The notes beneath the pieces are model-generated. The model was not told where the DNA came from and ran no database searches. It saw nothing but the letters and a program-made list of their open reading frames with translations. Shown here piece after piece: positions 8,921-18,429 of a DNA stretch of 64,000 nt; positions within the stretch are counted from its first letter, which is position 1; every line of letters starts with the position of its first letter. Origin of the DNA: SKHV01 sp963678565 (GTDB taxonomy: Bacteria > Bacteroidota > Bacteroidia > Bacteroidales > Prolixibacteraceae). Both the position numbers and the translations under genes were made by a program. Where the stretch lies: the NCBI GenBank assembly GCA_963678565.1, contig OY782875.1, forward strand, positions 2,480,001-2,544,000, read 5' to 3'.

Positions 8921-11437
8921 ATGGCTGAAAACGAGAGAATTATAAAGGTTAATATTGAAGAGCAGATGAAATCTGCCTACATTGATTATTCAATGTCGGT
9001 GATTGTTTCACGTGCACTACCCGATGTTAGAGATGGTTTAAAGCCAGTTCACCGTCGTGTTTTATATGGAATGGGCGAATTGGGTGTTTATTCAAACAGA
9101 TCGTATAAGAAATCCGCAAGAATAGTAGGAGAGGTTTTAGGTAAATATCACCCGCATGGTGACTCATCTGTATATATGACAATGGTACGTATGGCTCAAA
9201 ACTGGTCCCTACGATACCCAATGATTGATGGACAAGGGAACTTTGGATCGATTGATGGTGATAGCCCTGCTGCAATGCGTTATACCGAAGCCAAGTTGGC
9301 TAAAATTGCAGAAGAAACCTTATCTGATTTAGACAAGAATACGGTTGATTTTCAACCGAACTTCGATGAATCATTAGGGGAGCCTGTCGTATTACCAACA
9401 CGAATTCCAAACTTGCTTGTTAATGGCGCATCCGGAATTGCCGTTGGTATGGCAACAAATATGCCTCCACACAATTTAGCAGATACCATCGACGCAACAG
9501 TTGCATACATCGACGATAAAGACATTGAAATTGATAGTTTAATCGACATAATTAAAGCACCTGACTTTCCGACAGGAGGTATTATTTACGGATATCAGGG
9601 AGTTCGAGATGCATACGAAACAGGTAGAGGTAGAGTAATGATGCGTGGTAAAGCACATATCGAAACTACTTCAACTGGTCGCGAAAAGATTATTATTACA
9701 GAAATACCTTATTTAGTAAACAAAGCAGAACTAATTATTAAAATTGCCGAGCTTGTTAACGAAAAAAGAATTGAAGGTATTTCAAATGTGAACGATGAGT
9801 CGGATCGTAACGGAATGCGCATTGTTATTGACATAAAAAAAGATGAGATTTCAAATGTAGTATTGAATAAACTATACAAATTCACTCAACTACAATCATC
9901 ATTTAGTGTTAATAGTATTGCACTTGTAAACGGAAGACCTCAAATGTTGAATCTGAAAGATTTGATTCATCATTTTGTTAACCATCGTCACGATGTAATT
10001 ACCCGTCGAACTCAATACGAATTAGAACAAGCAGAAAAGAGAGCTCATATTCTTGAAGGATTGATTATTGCAAGTGATAATATCGATGAAGTTATTGCAA
10101 TTATTCGCTCTTCAAATAATGCCGACGAAGCACGTGAACGCCTAACAGAACGCTTTGAATTGTCAGAAGTTCAAGCGCGTGCAATCGTTGAAATGCGTTT
10201 GCGTCAGTTAACCGGTCTGGAACAAGAAAAGCTACGTGCTGAGTACGACGACTTAATGAAGTTAATTGAAAAATTAAAAGCCATTCTTGCTGACGAAACC
10301 TTAAGAATGAAAATCATCAAAGATGAGTTGCTGGAAGTAAAACAAACTTATTACGATGAAAGAAGAACAGAAATTGTTCCGAACGCGGAAGAATTCAACC
10401 CAGAAGACTTCTATGCCGATGAAGAAATGTTGATTACTATTTCTCATTTAGGATACATCAAACGTACACCATTAACTGATTTCAGGACACAGGGTAGAGG
10501 AGGTATTGGTTCAAAAGGAAGTGCAACAAGAGACGAAGATTTCGTTGAGCACATGATGGTTGCAACCATGCATAATACCCTATTATTGTTTACCGAAAAG
10601 GGTAGGTGTTTCTGGTTACGTGTTTACCAAATCCCAGAAGGAACTCGTACTTCAAAAGGTCGTGCTATACAAAATATCCTGAATATTGAACAGGATGATA
10701 AAGTAATGGCTTATATTAATGTAAAAACACTGACCGATCAGGATTACATTAATAACAACTATATTGTAATGGCAACCAAGCGAGGAATTATCAAAAAAAC
10801 ATCTTTAGAAGCTTATTCTCGTCCTCGTCAAAATGGAGTGAATGCAATTACTATTAAAGAAGGTGATCAGTTATTAGAAGCACGATTAACCAGTGGCAGT
10901 CATGAAATATTAATGGCAGTTCGTTCAGGTAAAGCAATTCGCTTTAACGAGGAAAAAGTAAGAGCAATTGGTAGAACCGGTGCAGGTGTTCGAGGAATCT
11001 CATTAGAAGACTCTGATGAAGTAATTGGCACAATATGTGTTGAGAACGAATCTGAAGACGTAATGGTTGTATCAGAACACGGTTATGGAAAACGCTCTGC
11101 AATTGAAGATTACAGAATTACCAACCGTGGTGGTAAAGGTGTTAAAACATTAAACGTAACCGAAAAAACTGGCGCCTTAGTTGCGATAAAAAGTGTTACC
11201 GATGAAGATGATTTAATGATCATTACAGAAAAAGGAATCACCATACGACTTGCTATTGAAACCGTTCGTTTAATGGGAAGAGCAGCGCAAGGAGTGCGAT
11301 TGATAAATGTAAGAGAAGATGATAAAATTGCATCAGTTGCCAGAATTTCTAAAGCAGCTTCAGAAGAAAGTGAAGTTGATGAAGAAATAAACGGATCTAC
11401 TGATACAGATGCTGAAAATAACGAAACTAAAGAATAA
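8921..11437 (+). CDS. gyrA: DNA gyrase subunit A
   Basis: An 838-residue type II topoisomerase subunit. I start it at the ATG at 8921 because the product then begins MAENERIIKVNIEEQM, as usual for GyrA; an in-frame GTG at 8855 would add 22 unrelated residues. The quinolone-resistance region is visible around KYHPHGDSSVY, and the active-site tyrosine lies in AAMRYTEAKL. The C-terminal part has the repeated blades of the DNA-wrapping beta-pinwheel, including the GyrA-box-like RGGKGVKT, then an acidic tail. The serine in HGDSSVY is the wild-type, quinolone-sensitive type of residue. GyrA with GyrB introduces negative supercoils. A TPR protein follows after 18 bases. Confidence 0.96.
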   Translation: MAENERIIKVNIEEQMKSAYIDYSMSVIVSRALPDVRDGLKPVHRRVLYGMGELGVYSNRSYKKSARIVGEVLGKYHPHGDSSVYMTMVRMAQNWSLRYPMIDGQGNFGSIDGDSPAAMRYTEAKLAKIAEETLSDLDKNTVDFQPNFDESLGEPVVLPTRIPNLLVNGASGIAVGMATNMPPHNLADTIDATVAYIDDKDIEIDSLIDIIKAPDFPTGGIIYGYQGVRDAYETGRGRVMMRGKAHIETTSTGREKIIITEIPYLVNKAELIIKIAELVNEKRIEGISNVNDESDRNGMRIVIDIKKDEISNVVLNKLYKFTQLQSSFSVNSIALVNGRPQMLNLKDLIHHFVNHRHDVITRRTQYELEQAEKRAHILEGLIIASDNIDEVIAIIRSSNNADEARERLTERFELSEVQARAIVEMRLRQLTGLEQEKLRAEYDDLMKLIEKLKAILADETLRMKIIKDELLEVKQTYYDERRTEIVPNAEEFNPEDFYADEEMLITISHLGYIKRTPLTDFRTQGRGGIGSKGSATRDEDFVEHMMVATMHNTLLLFTEKGRCFWLRVYQIPEGTRTSKGRAIQNILNIEQDDKVMAYINVKTLTDQDYINNNYIVMATKRGIIKKTSLEAYSRPRQNGVNAITIKEGDQLLEARLTSGSHEILMAVRSGKAIRFNEEKVRAIGRTGAGVRGISLEDSDEVIGTICVENESEDVMVVSEHGYGKRSAIEDYRITNRGGKGVKTLNVTEKTGALVAIKSVTDEDDLMIITEKGITIRLAIETVRLMGRAAQGVRLINVREDDKIASVARISKAASEESEVDEEINGSTDTDAENNETKE

Positions 11438-11455
11438 ATATAAATTATAGAAACC

Positions 11456-12640
11456 ATGAGAAAATTAGTTGTTACGCTTTCATTGATGTTGATGGTTACC
11501 GCAATTTTTGCTCAAAAGGGTAAAGTAACAAGTGCTTCTGCCTATAAAGATTCGGGCGAATTGGAAAAAGCATTGGAAGCTATTGAGATTGCAGTTGACG
11601 AAAACAACCCCAAAGCGGTTAAAAAATCAATTCCATGGCCTCATACATGGGAGGTAAGAGGTGATATTTATCGTACAATTTACACTGAAGGTAAAACAGA
11701 ATTATCTGAAACTCCTTTAATGATTGCCCTTGAATCATATGAGAAAGCATTAGAACTTGACGAAGATTCAAAAAATGCAATCAATCAGCTTGTTTTATTG
11801 CAAATGGATATTTGGAGCAAGGCTGCCAAACTATACGAAGCAAAAAATTATGTAGAAGCTGTAAAGTATTTTGAAACTTTTATGGAAATTAACTCAATTC
11901 CACAAATTAAAGCAAAAGGTAGTGCAAGTTCAGCAGACTCAATTGTTAATTTTAACACAGGCTTGGCTGCTTATCAAGGTAAACTTTGGGATAAAACAGT
12001 TAAGTATTTAAGAAAATCAATTGAACTTGATTACAATGCTGAAGATTGTTACCAATACATTTACAAATCGTATTTAGAATCTGGAGATACTGCAACAGCA
12101 ACTGAAACTTTGAAAAAAGGTTTTAATGCGTTTCCTGAAAATGAGATATTCCTTTATGGATTAATAAATTACTATATCGATTTAGGAGATGCAAACGCGG
12201 CAGTTGAATATATTGATAGAGCCATTGTAAAAAATCCTAATAATGCATCGTTGCTAACAGCCAAAGGGTCAATGTTAGAACATTTAGATCGTGTTGAAGA
12301 AGCGATGGAGATCTATAAAAAATCTATTGAACTGGATGACACTCAGTTTACTCCATACTACAATATTAGTGTAGTGTATTTTAACAAAGGTGTTGAAATG
12401 GTAAATGAGGCAAACGATATTCCACCTAGCGAAAACGATGCATATAAGGCTGCCATAAAAAAAGCGAATGATCAATTCCGTTTAGCTTTACCTTATATTG
12501 AAAAAGCTTATGAAATTGATGATACTCAAATTGCAATCATGGAATCTTTGAAAACAATTTATTTCCGTTTGAGAAGTGAAAGCGAAGAGTTAAATGCAAA
12601 ATACGAAGCAATCAACGAGAAGATTAAAAGTCTTAAATAG
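11456..12640 (+). CDS. Exported tetratricopeptide-repeat protein
   Basis: A 394-residue protein with a signal peptide (KLVVTLSLMLMVTAIFAQ; cleavage after about residue 19). The rest is helical and contains TPR units, for example ALESYEKALELDEDSKNA, FNTGLAAYQGKLWDKTVKYL and AAVEYIDRAIVKNPNNASLL. TPR proteins bind partner proteins; this one probably acts in the periplasm. It begins 18 bases after gyrA and is likely co-transcribed with it, an arrangement I associate with Bacteroidota genomes (recalled, not checked here). No enzymatic domain is seen and the partner is unknown. Confidence 0.85.
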   Translation: MRKLVVTLSLMLMVTAIFAQKGKVTSASAYKDSGELEKALEAIEIAVDENNPKAVKKSIPWPHTWEVRGDIYRTIYTEGKTELSETPLMIALESYEKALELDEDSKNAINQLVLLQMDIWSKAAKLYEAKNYVEAVKYFETFMEINSIPQIKAKGSASSADSIVNFNTGLAAYQGKLWDKTVKYLRKSIELDYNAEDCYQYIYKSYLESGDTATATETLKKGFNAFPENEIFLYGLINYYIDLGDANAAVEYIDRAIVKNPNNASLLTAKGSMLEHLDRVEEAMEIYKKSIELDDTQFTPYYNISVVYFNKGVEMVNEANDIPPSENDAYKAAIKKANDQFRLALPYIEKAYEIDDTQIAIMESLKTIYFRLRSESEELNAKYEAINEKIKSLK

Positions 12641-12650
12641 AAACTATAAA

Positions 12651-12684
12651 AGAGAGGCCAGGAATTTCAACCTGGTCTTTTTTT
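12651..12684 (+). terminator. Rho-independent terminator after the gyrA-TPR operon
   Basis: GGCCAGG and CCTGGTC form a 7-bp stem (one G-T pair) around an AATTTCAA loop, followed by seven T. It ends the gyrA-TPR transcription unit. Confidence 0.75.
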
Positions 12685-12805
12685 AGATACACAATTTAAC
12701 ATAATATTAATTATGAGACATAAATTAATTATAATTAAAAAATGATATAGATTTAACTATTTGGTTTAATTGCTTTGTCTTTCAGAGGTTATATTTAAAA
12801 TAAAA

Positions 12806-14227
12806 ATGAAAAAAATAATTTCTTTATTATTTATTATATATCTTACTGGAATTATCACCGCAATTGCAGATAACCTAAAATTTAAATCAGGATCTTTTAA
12901 AATAATGCAACTTACCGATATTCATTGGAATTCCGACTCCTTATTAAATCAATTATCATTAAATTATATTGAATACATGATTCAAAAAGAAAACCCGGAT
13001 CTAATTGTATTTACTGGAGATATTGTCACTGATTTAAGCCCTCAAAAAGCATGGGAAAAATTAACAAAACCAATAATCAAATATGGAATACAATGGGTTG
13101 CAACGCTTGGAAATCATGATTCTGAACTAAATTACGCTCGCGATTCAGTATATCAAATTCTTAGAGACATACCATTAAATTTAAATAACCAAGAGAATTT
13201 GGCAAATTTCAGCCTTCCTGTTTACAATACAAACAATAAAATTGGATCAGTACTTTATTTCTTCGATTCTAATGCTTATTCAACGCTTGATGTGCCCGGC
13301 AAGTACGACTGGATAAAAACTGAACAGATAGATTTGTATCGAGAAAATTCAAATTTATATACAGAACAGAATAATTTTCTTCCAATACCATCATTTGCAT
13401 TCCTTCATATTCCATTGAATGAATATAAAAATATCACGCAATCTGATAATTTTATTGGAAATTTTAACGAGGATATTTCTTCTTCTGAATTAAACTCAGG
13501 GCTTTTTGCCGCAATGGTTCAACAAAAAGATGTGATCGGTGTTTTTTGTGGTCATGATCACAACAACGATTTCATTGGCAAATTGCATAACATTGCTTTA
13601 GCCTACGGTCGCTGTTCTGGTTTGCAGGGATATGGAGACTTACGCTATGGAGCCAGAATAATTGAAATAAAACCGAACATTTTTGATTTTAAATCATGGA
13701 TTTCAATCCCAAATCAAGAGTTATTTACATTCAATTATATAGCAAATTTGAGTGAAAAAAAGTCAATTACACCTTTACCTGCCAAGGAGCTTAAATATGA
13801 AGAACTTATATCAGGTTTGCAATACAAATATTTTGAAGGATACTTCAATAGCACTGATGATTTGACAAAGGTATCTCCTATTTCTAATGGAATTACACCA
13901 AATTTCAGTTTAGAAATCGCGTCTAACAGAGATCATTATGGCGTTATATATCAAGGATTTATAGATTTAAAAAACACTTCAGATTATACTTTCTATTTGG
14001 CTTCTGATGACGGTGCTAAATTATTCATCGACAATCAATTAATAGTCAATAATGATGGAAGTCACAGCTATCGAATAAGCGACAATTCAATATTACTGGA
14101 AAAAGGATTCCATGAAATAGAAGTTCGCTATTTTGAAGATTATATGGGACAAAGCTTAGAGGTAGGTATTTCAAGTAAATACATTCCTAAAATGCTTATC
14201 CATGAACAATGGCTATACCACAAATAA
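12806..14227 (+). CDS. Exported metallophosphoesterase with C-terminal PA14 domain
   Basis: A 473-residue protein started at the ATG at 12806, which gives a clean signal peptide (KKIISLLFIIYLTGIITAIA); an in-frame alternative 36 bases upstream would precede it with an unlikely polar extension. The metallophosphoesterase domain shows DIHW, FTGDIVTD, LGNHD and GHDHNND, the metal ligands of purple-acid-phosphatase-like Dcr2 enzymes. The last 130 residues look like a PA14 beta-barrel: FEGYFNSTDDL, YTFYLASDDGAKLFID and GFHEIEVRYFED. PA14 domains usually bind carbohydrates, so the enzyme may be targeted to a glycan or phosphorylated polysaccharide outside the inner membrane. The substrate is unknown. 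Confidence 0.85.
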   Translation: MKKIISLLFIIYLTGIITAIADNLKFKSGSFKIMQLTDIHWNSDSLLNQLSLNYIEYMIQKENPDLIVFTGDIVTDLSPQKAWEKLTKPIIKYGIQWVATLGNHDSELNYARDSVYQILRDIPLNLNNQENLANFSLPVYNTNNKIGSVLYFFDSNAYSTLDVPGKYDWIKTEQIDLYRENSNLYTEQNNFLPIPSFAFLHIPLNEYKNITQSDNFIGNFNEDISSSELNSGLFAAMVQQKDVIGVFCGHDHNNDFIGKLHNIALAYGRCSGLQGYGDLRYGARIIEIKPNIFDFKSWISIPNQELFTFNYIANLSEKKSITPLPAKELKYEELISGLQYKYFEGYFNSTDDLTKVSPISNGITPNFSLEIASNRDHYGVIYQGFIDLKNTSDYTFYLASDDGAKLFIDNQLIVNNDGSHSYRISDNSILLEKGFHEIEVRYFEDYMGQSLEVGISSKYIPKMLIHEQWLYHK

Positions 14228-14228
14228 A

Positions 14229-14258
14229 GAAAGAATCACCGTTTAGTGATTCTTTCCT
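14229..14258. terminator. Bidirectional terminator between metallophosphoesterase and flavodoxin genes
   Basis: AAAGAATCAC and GTGATTCTTT form a perfect 10-bp stem around a CGTTTA loop. It has a T-rich tail on the plus strand and A/T-rich flanks for the convergent minus-strand transcript. Confidence 0.75.
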
Positions 14259-14278
14259 TTTATATTCAATACTACGTC

Positions 14279-14782
14279 TTAAAATTCTTTCTTGATTTGT
14301 TTTACCCAATTCTCAACACGTTTTTTAGTTAAACGTGCTTGATTTTCCTGATCTATGCATAGTCCACAAAACTTACCATCACTATAAGCAACCGATTCTT
14401 CAAAGGTATATCCTTCAGATGAAGTGTAACCAACAATCGTTCCGCCTTGCTCTTCGATAATTTTTGCAAATAAACCAACACCATCGTTAAAGTTCTCAGG
14501 ATAGCCCTTCTGATCGCCTAAACCATAGATTGCAAATTTCTTACCCTTCAGATCTAAATCTTCCAGTGCTGGTAGAAACTCATCCCAATAATTAGGCAAT
14601 TCGCCATCCCACCAAGTTGCAACCCCAATAATATAATTATCAAATTTCACGAAGTTTTCTGCATTAACATCTTCTGCATTAACAACTTCAAGTTCATCTT
14701 TCCCATAGCTTTCGATAATTTTCTCGCTAACCTTTGAAGTTTTATTGGTGTGAAAACTGTAAAATATTCCTGTTTTACTCAT
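14279..14782 (-). CDS. fldA: Flavodoxin
   Basis: A 167-residue, acidic protein of long-chain flavodoxin length. The N-terminal IFYSFHTNKTSKVSEKI is the phosphate-binding loop that grips FMN, here with the TxNT pattern shifted to HTNKTSK. GVATWWDGELPNYW and YGLGDQKGYPENFNDG are the two flavin-flanking loops. It carries single electrons at low potential in the cytoplasm. The gene begins 10 bases after the stop of the 2-oxoacid dehydrogenase E1 gene, so it is in the same operon, although that complex passes electrons to NAD+ through E3 and does not need flavodoxin. Confidence 0.92.
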   Translation of the reverse strand: MSKTGIFYSFHTNKTSKVSEKIIESYGKDELEVVNAEDVNAENFVKFDNYIIGVATWWDGELPNYWDEFLPALEDLDLKGKKFAIYGLGDQKGYPENFNDGVGLFAKIIEEQGGTIVGYTSSEGYTFEESVAYSDGKFCGLCIDQENQARLTKKRVENWVKQIKKEF

Positions 14783-14792
14783 GATTTTTTCT

Positions 14793-16841
14793 TTAATATG
14801 CTACTAATTCTTTTGCCGCAGCAATAATTTTCTCACTATTAGGTAAGATTGCTTTTTCCAGAATACGGTTAAATCCAACTGGTGTGTATGGAGATCCAAC
14901 TCGTTTAACAGGTGCATCTAACAACTCAAATGCTTCCTCCATCACCATTGATGAAATCTCAGAGCCAAATCCGGCAAATACTTTATCTTCGTGTACTATT
15001 AAAAGCTTGCTGGTCTTTTTAATCGATTCAATTATCGATTCCTTATCTAATGGAATAAGAGAACGTAAATCAATTACTTCTACCTCAATACCTTCTTTTG
15101 CAAGTGTTTCAGCAGCCTCTAAGCTATGAATCAATGTATTTCCATAGGTTACAAGCGTTAAATCAGCACCTTCGCGACGTACGCGAGCTTTTCCAAATGG
15201 AACTTCGAAATCTTCTGGAACCGTAGCAGCTGCCTGAGGCGCATTGTATAATGCTTTTGGCTCCATAAATACAGTCATTCCTTTAGAACGCATTGAAGTA
15301 CGCAACAGCCCAGCTGCATCATCTGCAAAAGTTGGATAAACAATTCGAACTCCAGGAATGGTTGCTAAAGCACCTTCAATGTTTTGCGAATGGTACAATC
15401 CACCGCCAATGTAACCGCCTGATGCCAAGCGAATGGTCATATTCGGAACAAATTGCCCATTTGATCGCCAATAATCATGACTAGAATCGACGTATTGTTC
15501 CATTGCCGGCCAGAAATAATCCGCAAATTCGGCACCTTCAATCACCAAGCGAATCTTGTCGTTGAAGCGACTCATTCCGTTTGCTGTTCCAACAATGAAA
15601 TCCTCGGCTATTGGCGCACTAAATACTCTTGATGGACCAAACTCCTGTTGCATTCCTTTGGTAACATTAAATGCCCCTCCTTTTTCCTTATTGGCAACAT
15701 CTTGTCCCCAAATAAAGGTATCAGGATTTAAACGGAATTCTTGCTTTAAAGTAGTGTTGATGGCTTGTACTAATTTTAAGCTTTCCCCATCTTCTCCAGG
15801 AATTCCATCTGGATATTTTTCAGAAACATAAGGTTCAGGGGCAACAAAATCGTAAATAGTTGCCGGATCAGGATCTGGAGCAGCCATTGCTTTTTTGTGC
15901 GCAGCTTTAATTATTGCTTTAGCTTCACCTTCAATTTCTGTTAATTCCTCTTCGGTAAAACGATTATAACGAATTAGTAAACGGCGAAATTTTGCCAAAG
16001 GATCATACACCCTCGTGTAATTTCGTTCGTTTTCGCTACGATATAGCTCTTGTCTGTCAGAGTTTGAATGTGATTCCATACGAATACAATTCGCTTGAAC
16101 AATCACAGGCTCTCCTACTTCTTTTGCATGTTTCTTTGCTTCAGACATTGCGTTCATCGAGTCGAAAATATCTTTTCCGTTACAATGAATAATTCTTAAG
16201 TTTTTAAATCCTTTAAAATTATTTGCAGTCTTTCGCGTAGCAGTTTGCATATGCTTAGGAACCGAAATTCCATAGCCATTATCCTGCAAAACAAATATCA
16301 CAGGTAATTTCTCACGCGATGCACCATTAATGGCTTCATAAACATAACCTTCAGAAGTTGAAGATTCGCCATGAGAAGTAATAGCAACACCATCGTGTTC
16401 GTAGTATTTTATTGCTCTGGCAACACCAACAGCATGTAAATCGTGATTTCCGGTACATGACGAAACATTATGAATATTCCATTCAGGTTTTGCAAAATGG
16501 TTCGACATGTGACGACCACCTCCAGCCACATCGGTAGCTTTTGAAATCCCATTCAAGATAATTTCTTCAGGAGTTAGTCCTGCAGAAAGTGTTGTCATCA
16601 TATCGCGGTAATACGGAAATAAATGATCGTGATCCTTGTCGAAATGTTTACCTATGGCAAATTGAATTCCATCATGTCCGGCGTAAGGTGCATGGTACGA
16701 CCAACCGATTGCTTGTTTCAGATAATTAGGTGCTTTTTCATCTAATCTTCGTCCGACAACTAAGGTAGTATACCACTCTTTAAGTGTTTCTTTATCAACA
16801 CTTTTAATTGAATATTTTTTTGGATAATTATTACTACTCAT
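14793..16841 (-). CDS. 2-oxoacid dehydrogenase E1, fused alpha and beta subunits
   Basis: A 682-residue thiamine-diphosphate enzyme. The N-terminal half is the alpha subunit: GGGRHMSNHF, then the TPP motif SHGESSTSEGYVYEA ending in QDNGYGIS. From about residue 355 the beta subunit follows, with TFIWGQDVANKEKGG, FSAPIAEDFIVGTANGMS and the C-terminal transketolase domain. Together they decarboxylate a 2-oxoacid and acylate the lipoyl group of E2. The sequence type fits branched-chain 2-oxoacid or pyruvate dehydrogenases of Bacteroidota; which substrate is used cannot be settled here. The E2 gene lies 7 bases upstream in the same operon. No E3 (lipoamide dehydrogenase) gene is present in the window. 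Confidence 0.9.
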   Translation of the reverse strand: MSSNNYPKKYSIKSVDKETLKEWYTTLVVGRRLDEKAPNYLKQAIGWSYHAPYAGHDGIQFAIGKHFDKDHDHLFPYYRDMMTTLSAGLTPEEIILNGISKATDVAGGGRHMSNHFAKPEWNIHNVSSCTGNHDLHAVGVARAIKYYEHDGVAITSHGESSTSEGYVYEAINGASREKLPVIFVLQDNGYGISVPKHMQTATRKTANNFKGFKNLRIIHCNGKDIFDSMNAMSEAKKHAKEVGEPVIVQANCIRMESHSNSDRQELYRSENERNYTRVYDPLAKFRRLLIRYNRFTEEELTEIEGEAKAIIKAAHKKAMAAPDPDPATIYDFVAPEPYVSEKYPDGIPGEDGESLKLVQAINTTLKQEFRLNPDTFIWGQDVANKEKGGAFNVTKGMQQEFGPSRVFSAPIAEDFIVGTANGMSRFNDKIRLVIEGAEFADYFWPAMEQYVDSSHDYWRSNGQFVPNMTIRLASGGYIGGGLYHSQNIEGALATIPGVRIVYPTFADDAAGLLRTSMRSKGMTVFMEPKALYNAPQAAATVPEDFEVPFGKARVRREGADLTLVTYGNTLIHSLEAAETLAKEGIEVEVIDLRSLIPLDKESIIESIKKTSKLLIVHEDKVFAGFGSEISSMVMEEAFELLDAPVKRVGSPYTPVGFNRILEKAILPNSEKIIAAAKELVAY

Positions 16842-16848
16842 AATTATA

Positions 16849-18147
16849 TTAGATATTTCTGTTTATATCAAAGTTTTCAAGGTAATCAGCAATTTTTCTT
16901 AAGAATGCACCACCTAAAGCACCGTCGATAATTCGATGATCATATGATAATGATAGGAACATTTTTTGGCGAATTGCAATTACATCGCCTGTTGGAGTTT
17001 CTAAAACAGCTGGTTTTTTGGTAATATTACCTGTAGCTAAAATTGCAACTTCTGGTAAATTAATAATTGGAGTTCCAATATCGTTTTTGAAAGTACCAAA
17101 ATTACTAATACTAAACGTCCCTCCAGAAATTTCATCAGGACCTAATTTATTGTTTCGAGCTCGGTTAGCCAAGTCGTTCATTGAACTGGTTAAGCCAACC
17201 AAGTTTTTCTGATCAGCATCTTTTACCACAGGAACAATTAAATTTCCATCTGGTTTTGCTACTGCAACACCTACATTAACTTTTCCTCTTAGTACAATTT
17301 TGTCGCCATCGATAGATGAATTAACCATTGGGAACTCACGTAATGCTGCCGCAGCTGCTTCAATGAAAATAGGCATGAATGTTAATTTCTGACCATATTT
17401 CTCTTGGAATTGGTTTTTCACCTTATTTCTCCAAACAAATAGGTTGGTTACATCGGCTTCTAACACAGAAGTTACGTGTGGAGCTGTTTGAACTGATTGA
17501 ACCATGCGTTCAGAAATAATTTTACGAACTCGGTCCATTTCGATTACCTGATCTTCTTTACCAACAGAAACCGGAACTGGTTTTGGAGCAGGTTTTGATG
17601 TTGCCACTTGTCCTTTGCTTTCAGAAGTTTGTGGTGCAGCTTTAGCACTTCCACTACCTTTATTTTCGATATAATTTAATATATCTTGTTTTTGCACACG
17701 ATTGTTAGAGCCACTACCTTCGATGGTTTCCAGCTCTTCCATAGAGATACCTTCTTCTTTCGCAATTGATTTTACTAAAGGAGAATAGAAACGTGTTGCT
17801 TCAGAAAAATCACTTTCTGATTCTTTATTATCAGCTTCAGCTGATGTTTTTGGGTCTTCTTTTTCAGTAGAAGCTTCAGTTTCCCCCTGGTCTGATTCTT
17901 CGTCACCTTCTGTTTTAATAATGGCAACAAGTTCTCCAACAGGAACTACACTATCTACATCATATAATACTTTTGTGATTACACCATCCACCGGTGAAGG
18001 AATTTCAGAATCAACTTTTTCAGTTGCAATTTCAAAAAGAAGATCATCCTCTTCAACAGTATCACCTTCTTTTACAAACCAATTAGTAATGGTTGCTTCC
18101 TGAACACTTTCACCCATTTTGGGCATCAGCACTTTAAATTCAGACAT
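16849..18147 (-). CDS. Dihydrolipoamide acyltransferase (E2) of a 2-oxoacid dehydrogenase complex
   Basis: A 432-residue core subunit. One N-terminal lipoyl domain carries the lipoylated lysine K44 in EIATEKVDSEIP. An acidic linker leads to a peripheral-subunit-binding domain (about 125-165, VKSIAKEEGISMEELETI). An Ala/Pro-rich linker is followed by the catalytic domain, which ends with the active-site SYDHRIIDGALGG (His near residue 402 and Asp 4 residues on). It transfers the acyl group from lipoamide to CoA and forms the complex core. It is the first gene of the E2-E1-flavodoxin operon. The 282-base upstream gap contains three TTGCAAT words. Confidence 0.92.
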   Translation of the reverse strand: MSEFKVLMPKMGESVQEATITNWFVKEGDTVEEDDLLFEIATEKVDSEIPSPVDGVITKVLYDVDSVVPVGELVAIIKTEGDEESDQGETEASTEKEDPKTSAEADNKESESDFSEATRFYSPLVKSIAKEEGISMEELETIEGSGSNNRVQKQDILNYIENKGSGSAKAAPQTSESKGQVATSKPAPKPVPVSVGKEDQVIEMDRVRKIISERMVQSVQTAPHVTSVLEADVTNLFVWRNKVKNQFQEKYGQKLTFMPIFIEAAAAALREFPMVNSSIDGDKIVLRGKVNVGVAVAKPDGNLIVPVVKDADQKNLVGLTSSMNDLANRARNNKLGPDEISGGTFSISNFGTFKNDIGTPIINLPEVAILATGNITKKPAVLETPTGDVIAIRQKMFLSLSYDHRIIDGALGGAFLRKIADYLENFDINRNI

Positions 18148-18214
18148 ATTAGTATATTTAATTTTTGTTTTTGTTTAATTCTATAACAGAAATGTTGAAT
18201 TAATGTTTGAATAG

Positions 18215-18269
18215 ATTGCAATATTTACTTTGCAATTTATTACACTTATTATCATGTGAACATTGCAAT
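18215..18269. promoter_or_regulatory. Three TTGCAAT words upstream of the E2-E1 operon
   Basis: TTGCAAT occurs at 18216-18222, 18230-18236 and 18263-18269; the first and third are full ATTGCAAT palindromes. They lie 70-120 bases before the E2 start codon and could be binding sites for a regulator, but AT-richness makes chance recurrence possible. Nothing else is recognised in the gap 18148-18429. Confidence 0.25.
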
Positions 18270-18429
18270 TTTAAAATTTCAGACAAATACAACCAACACC
18301 GAAAAAGAAAGATCGAGTTCAACTAAAACCTACTCATCTCATTTTCTGAAACTTAAACATATTAAATTGATTATAATATGAAAAGAAAGTTAGAAAAAAG
18401 AAATCGAAAAAAGTTGAAAAAAATTGAAA

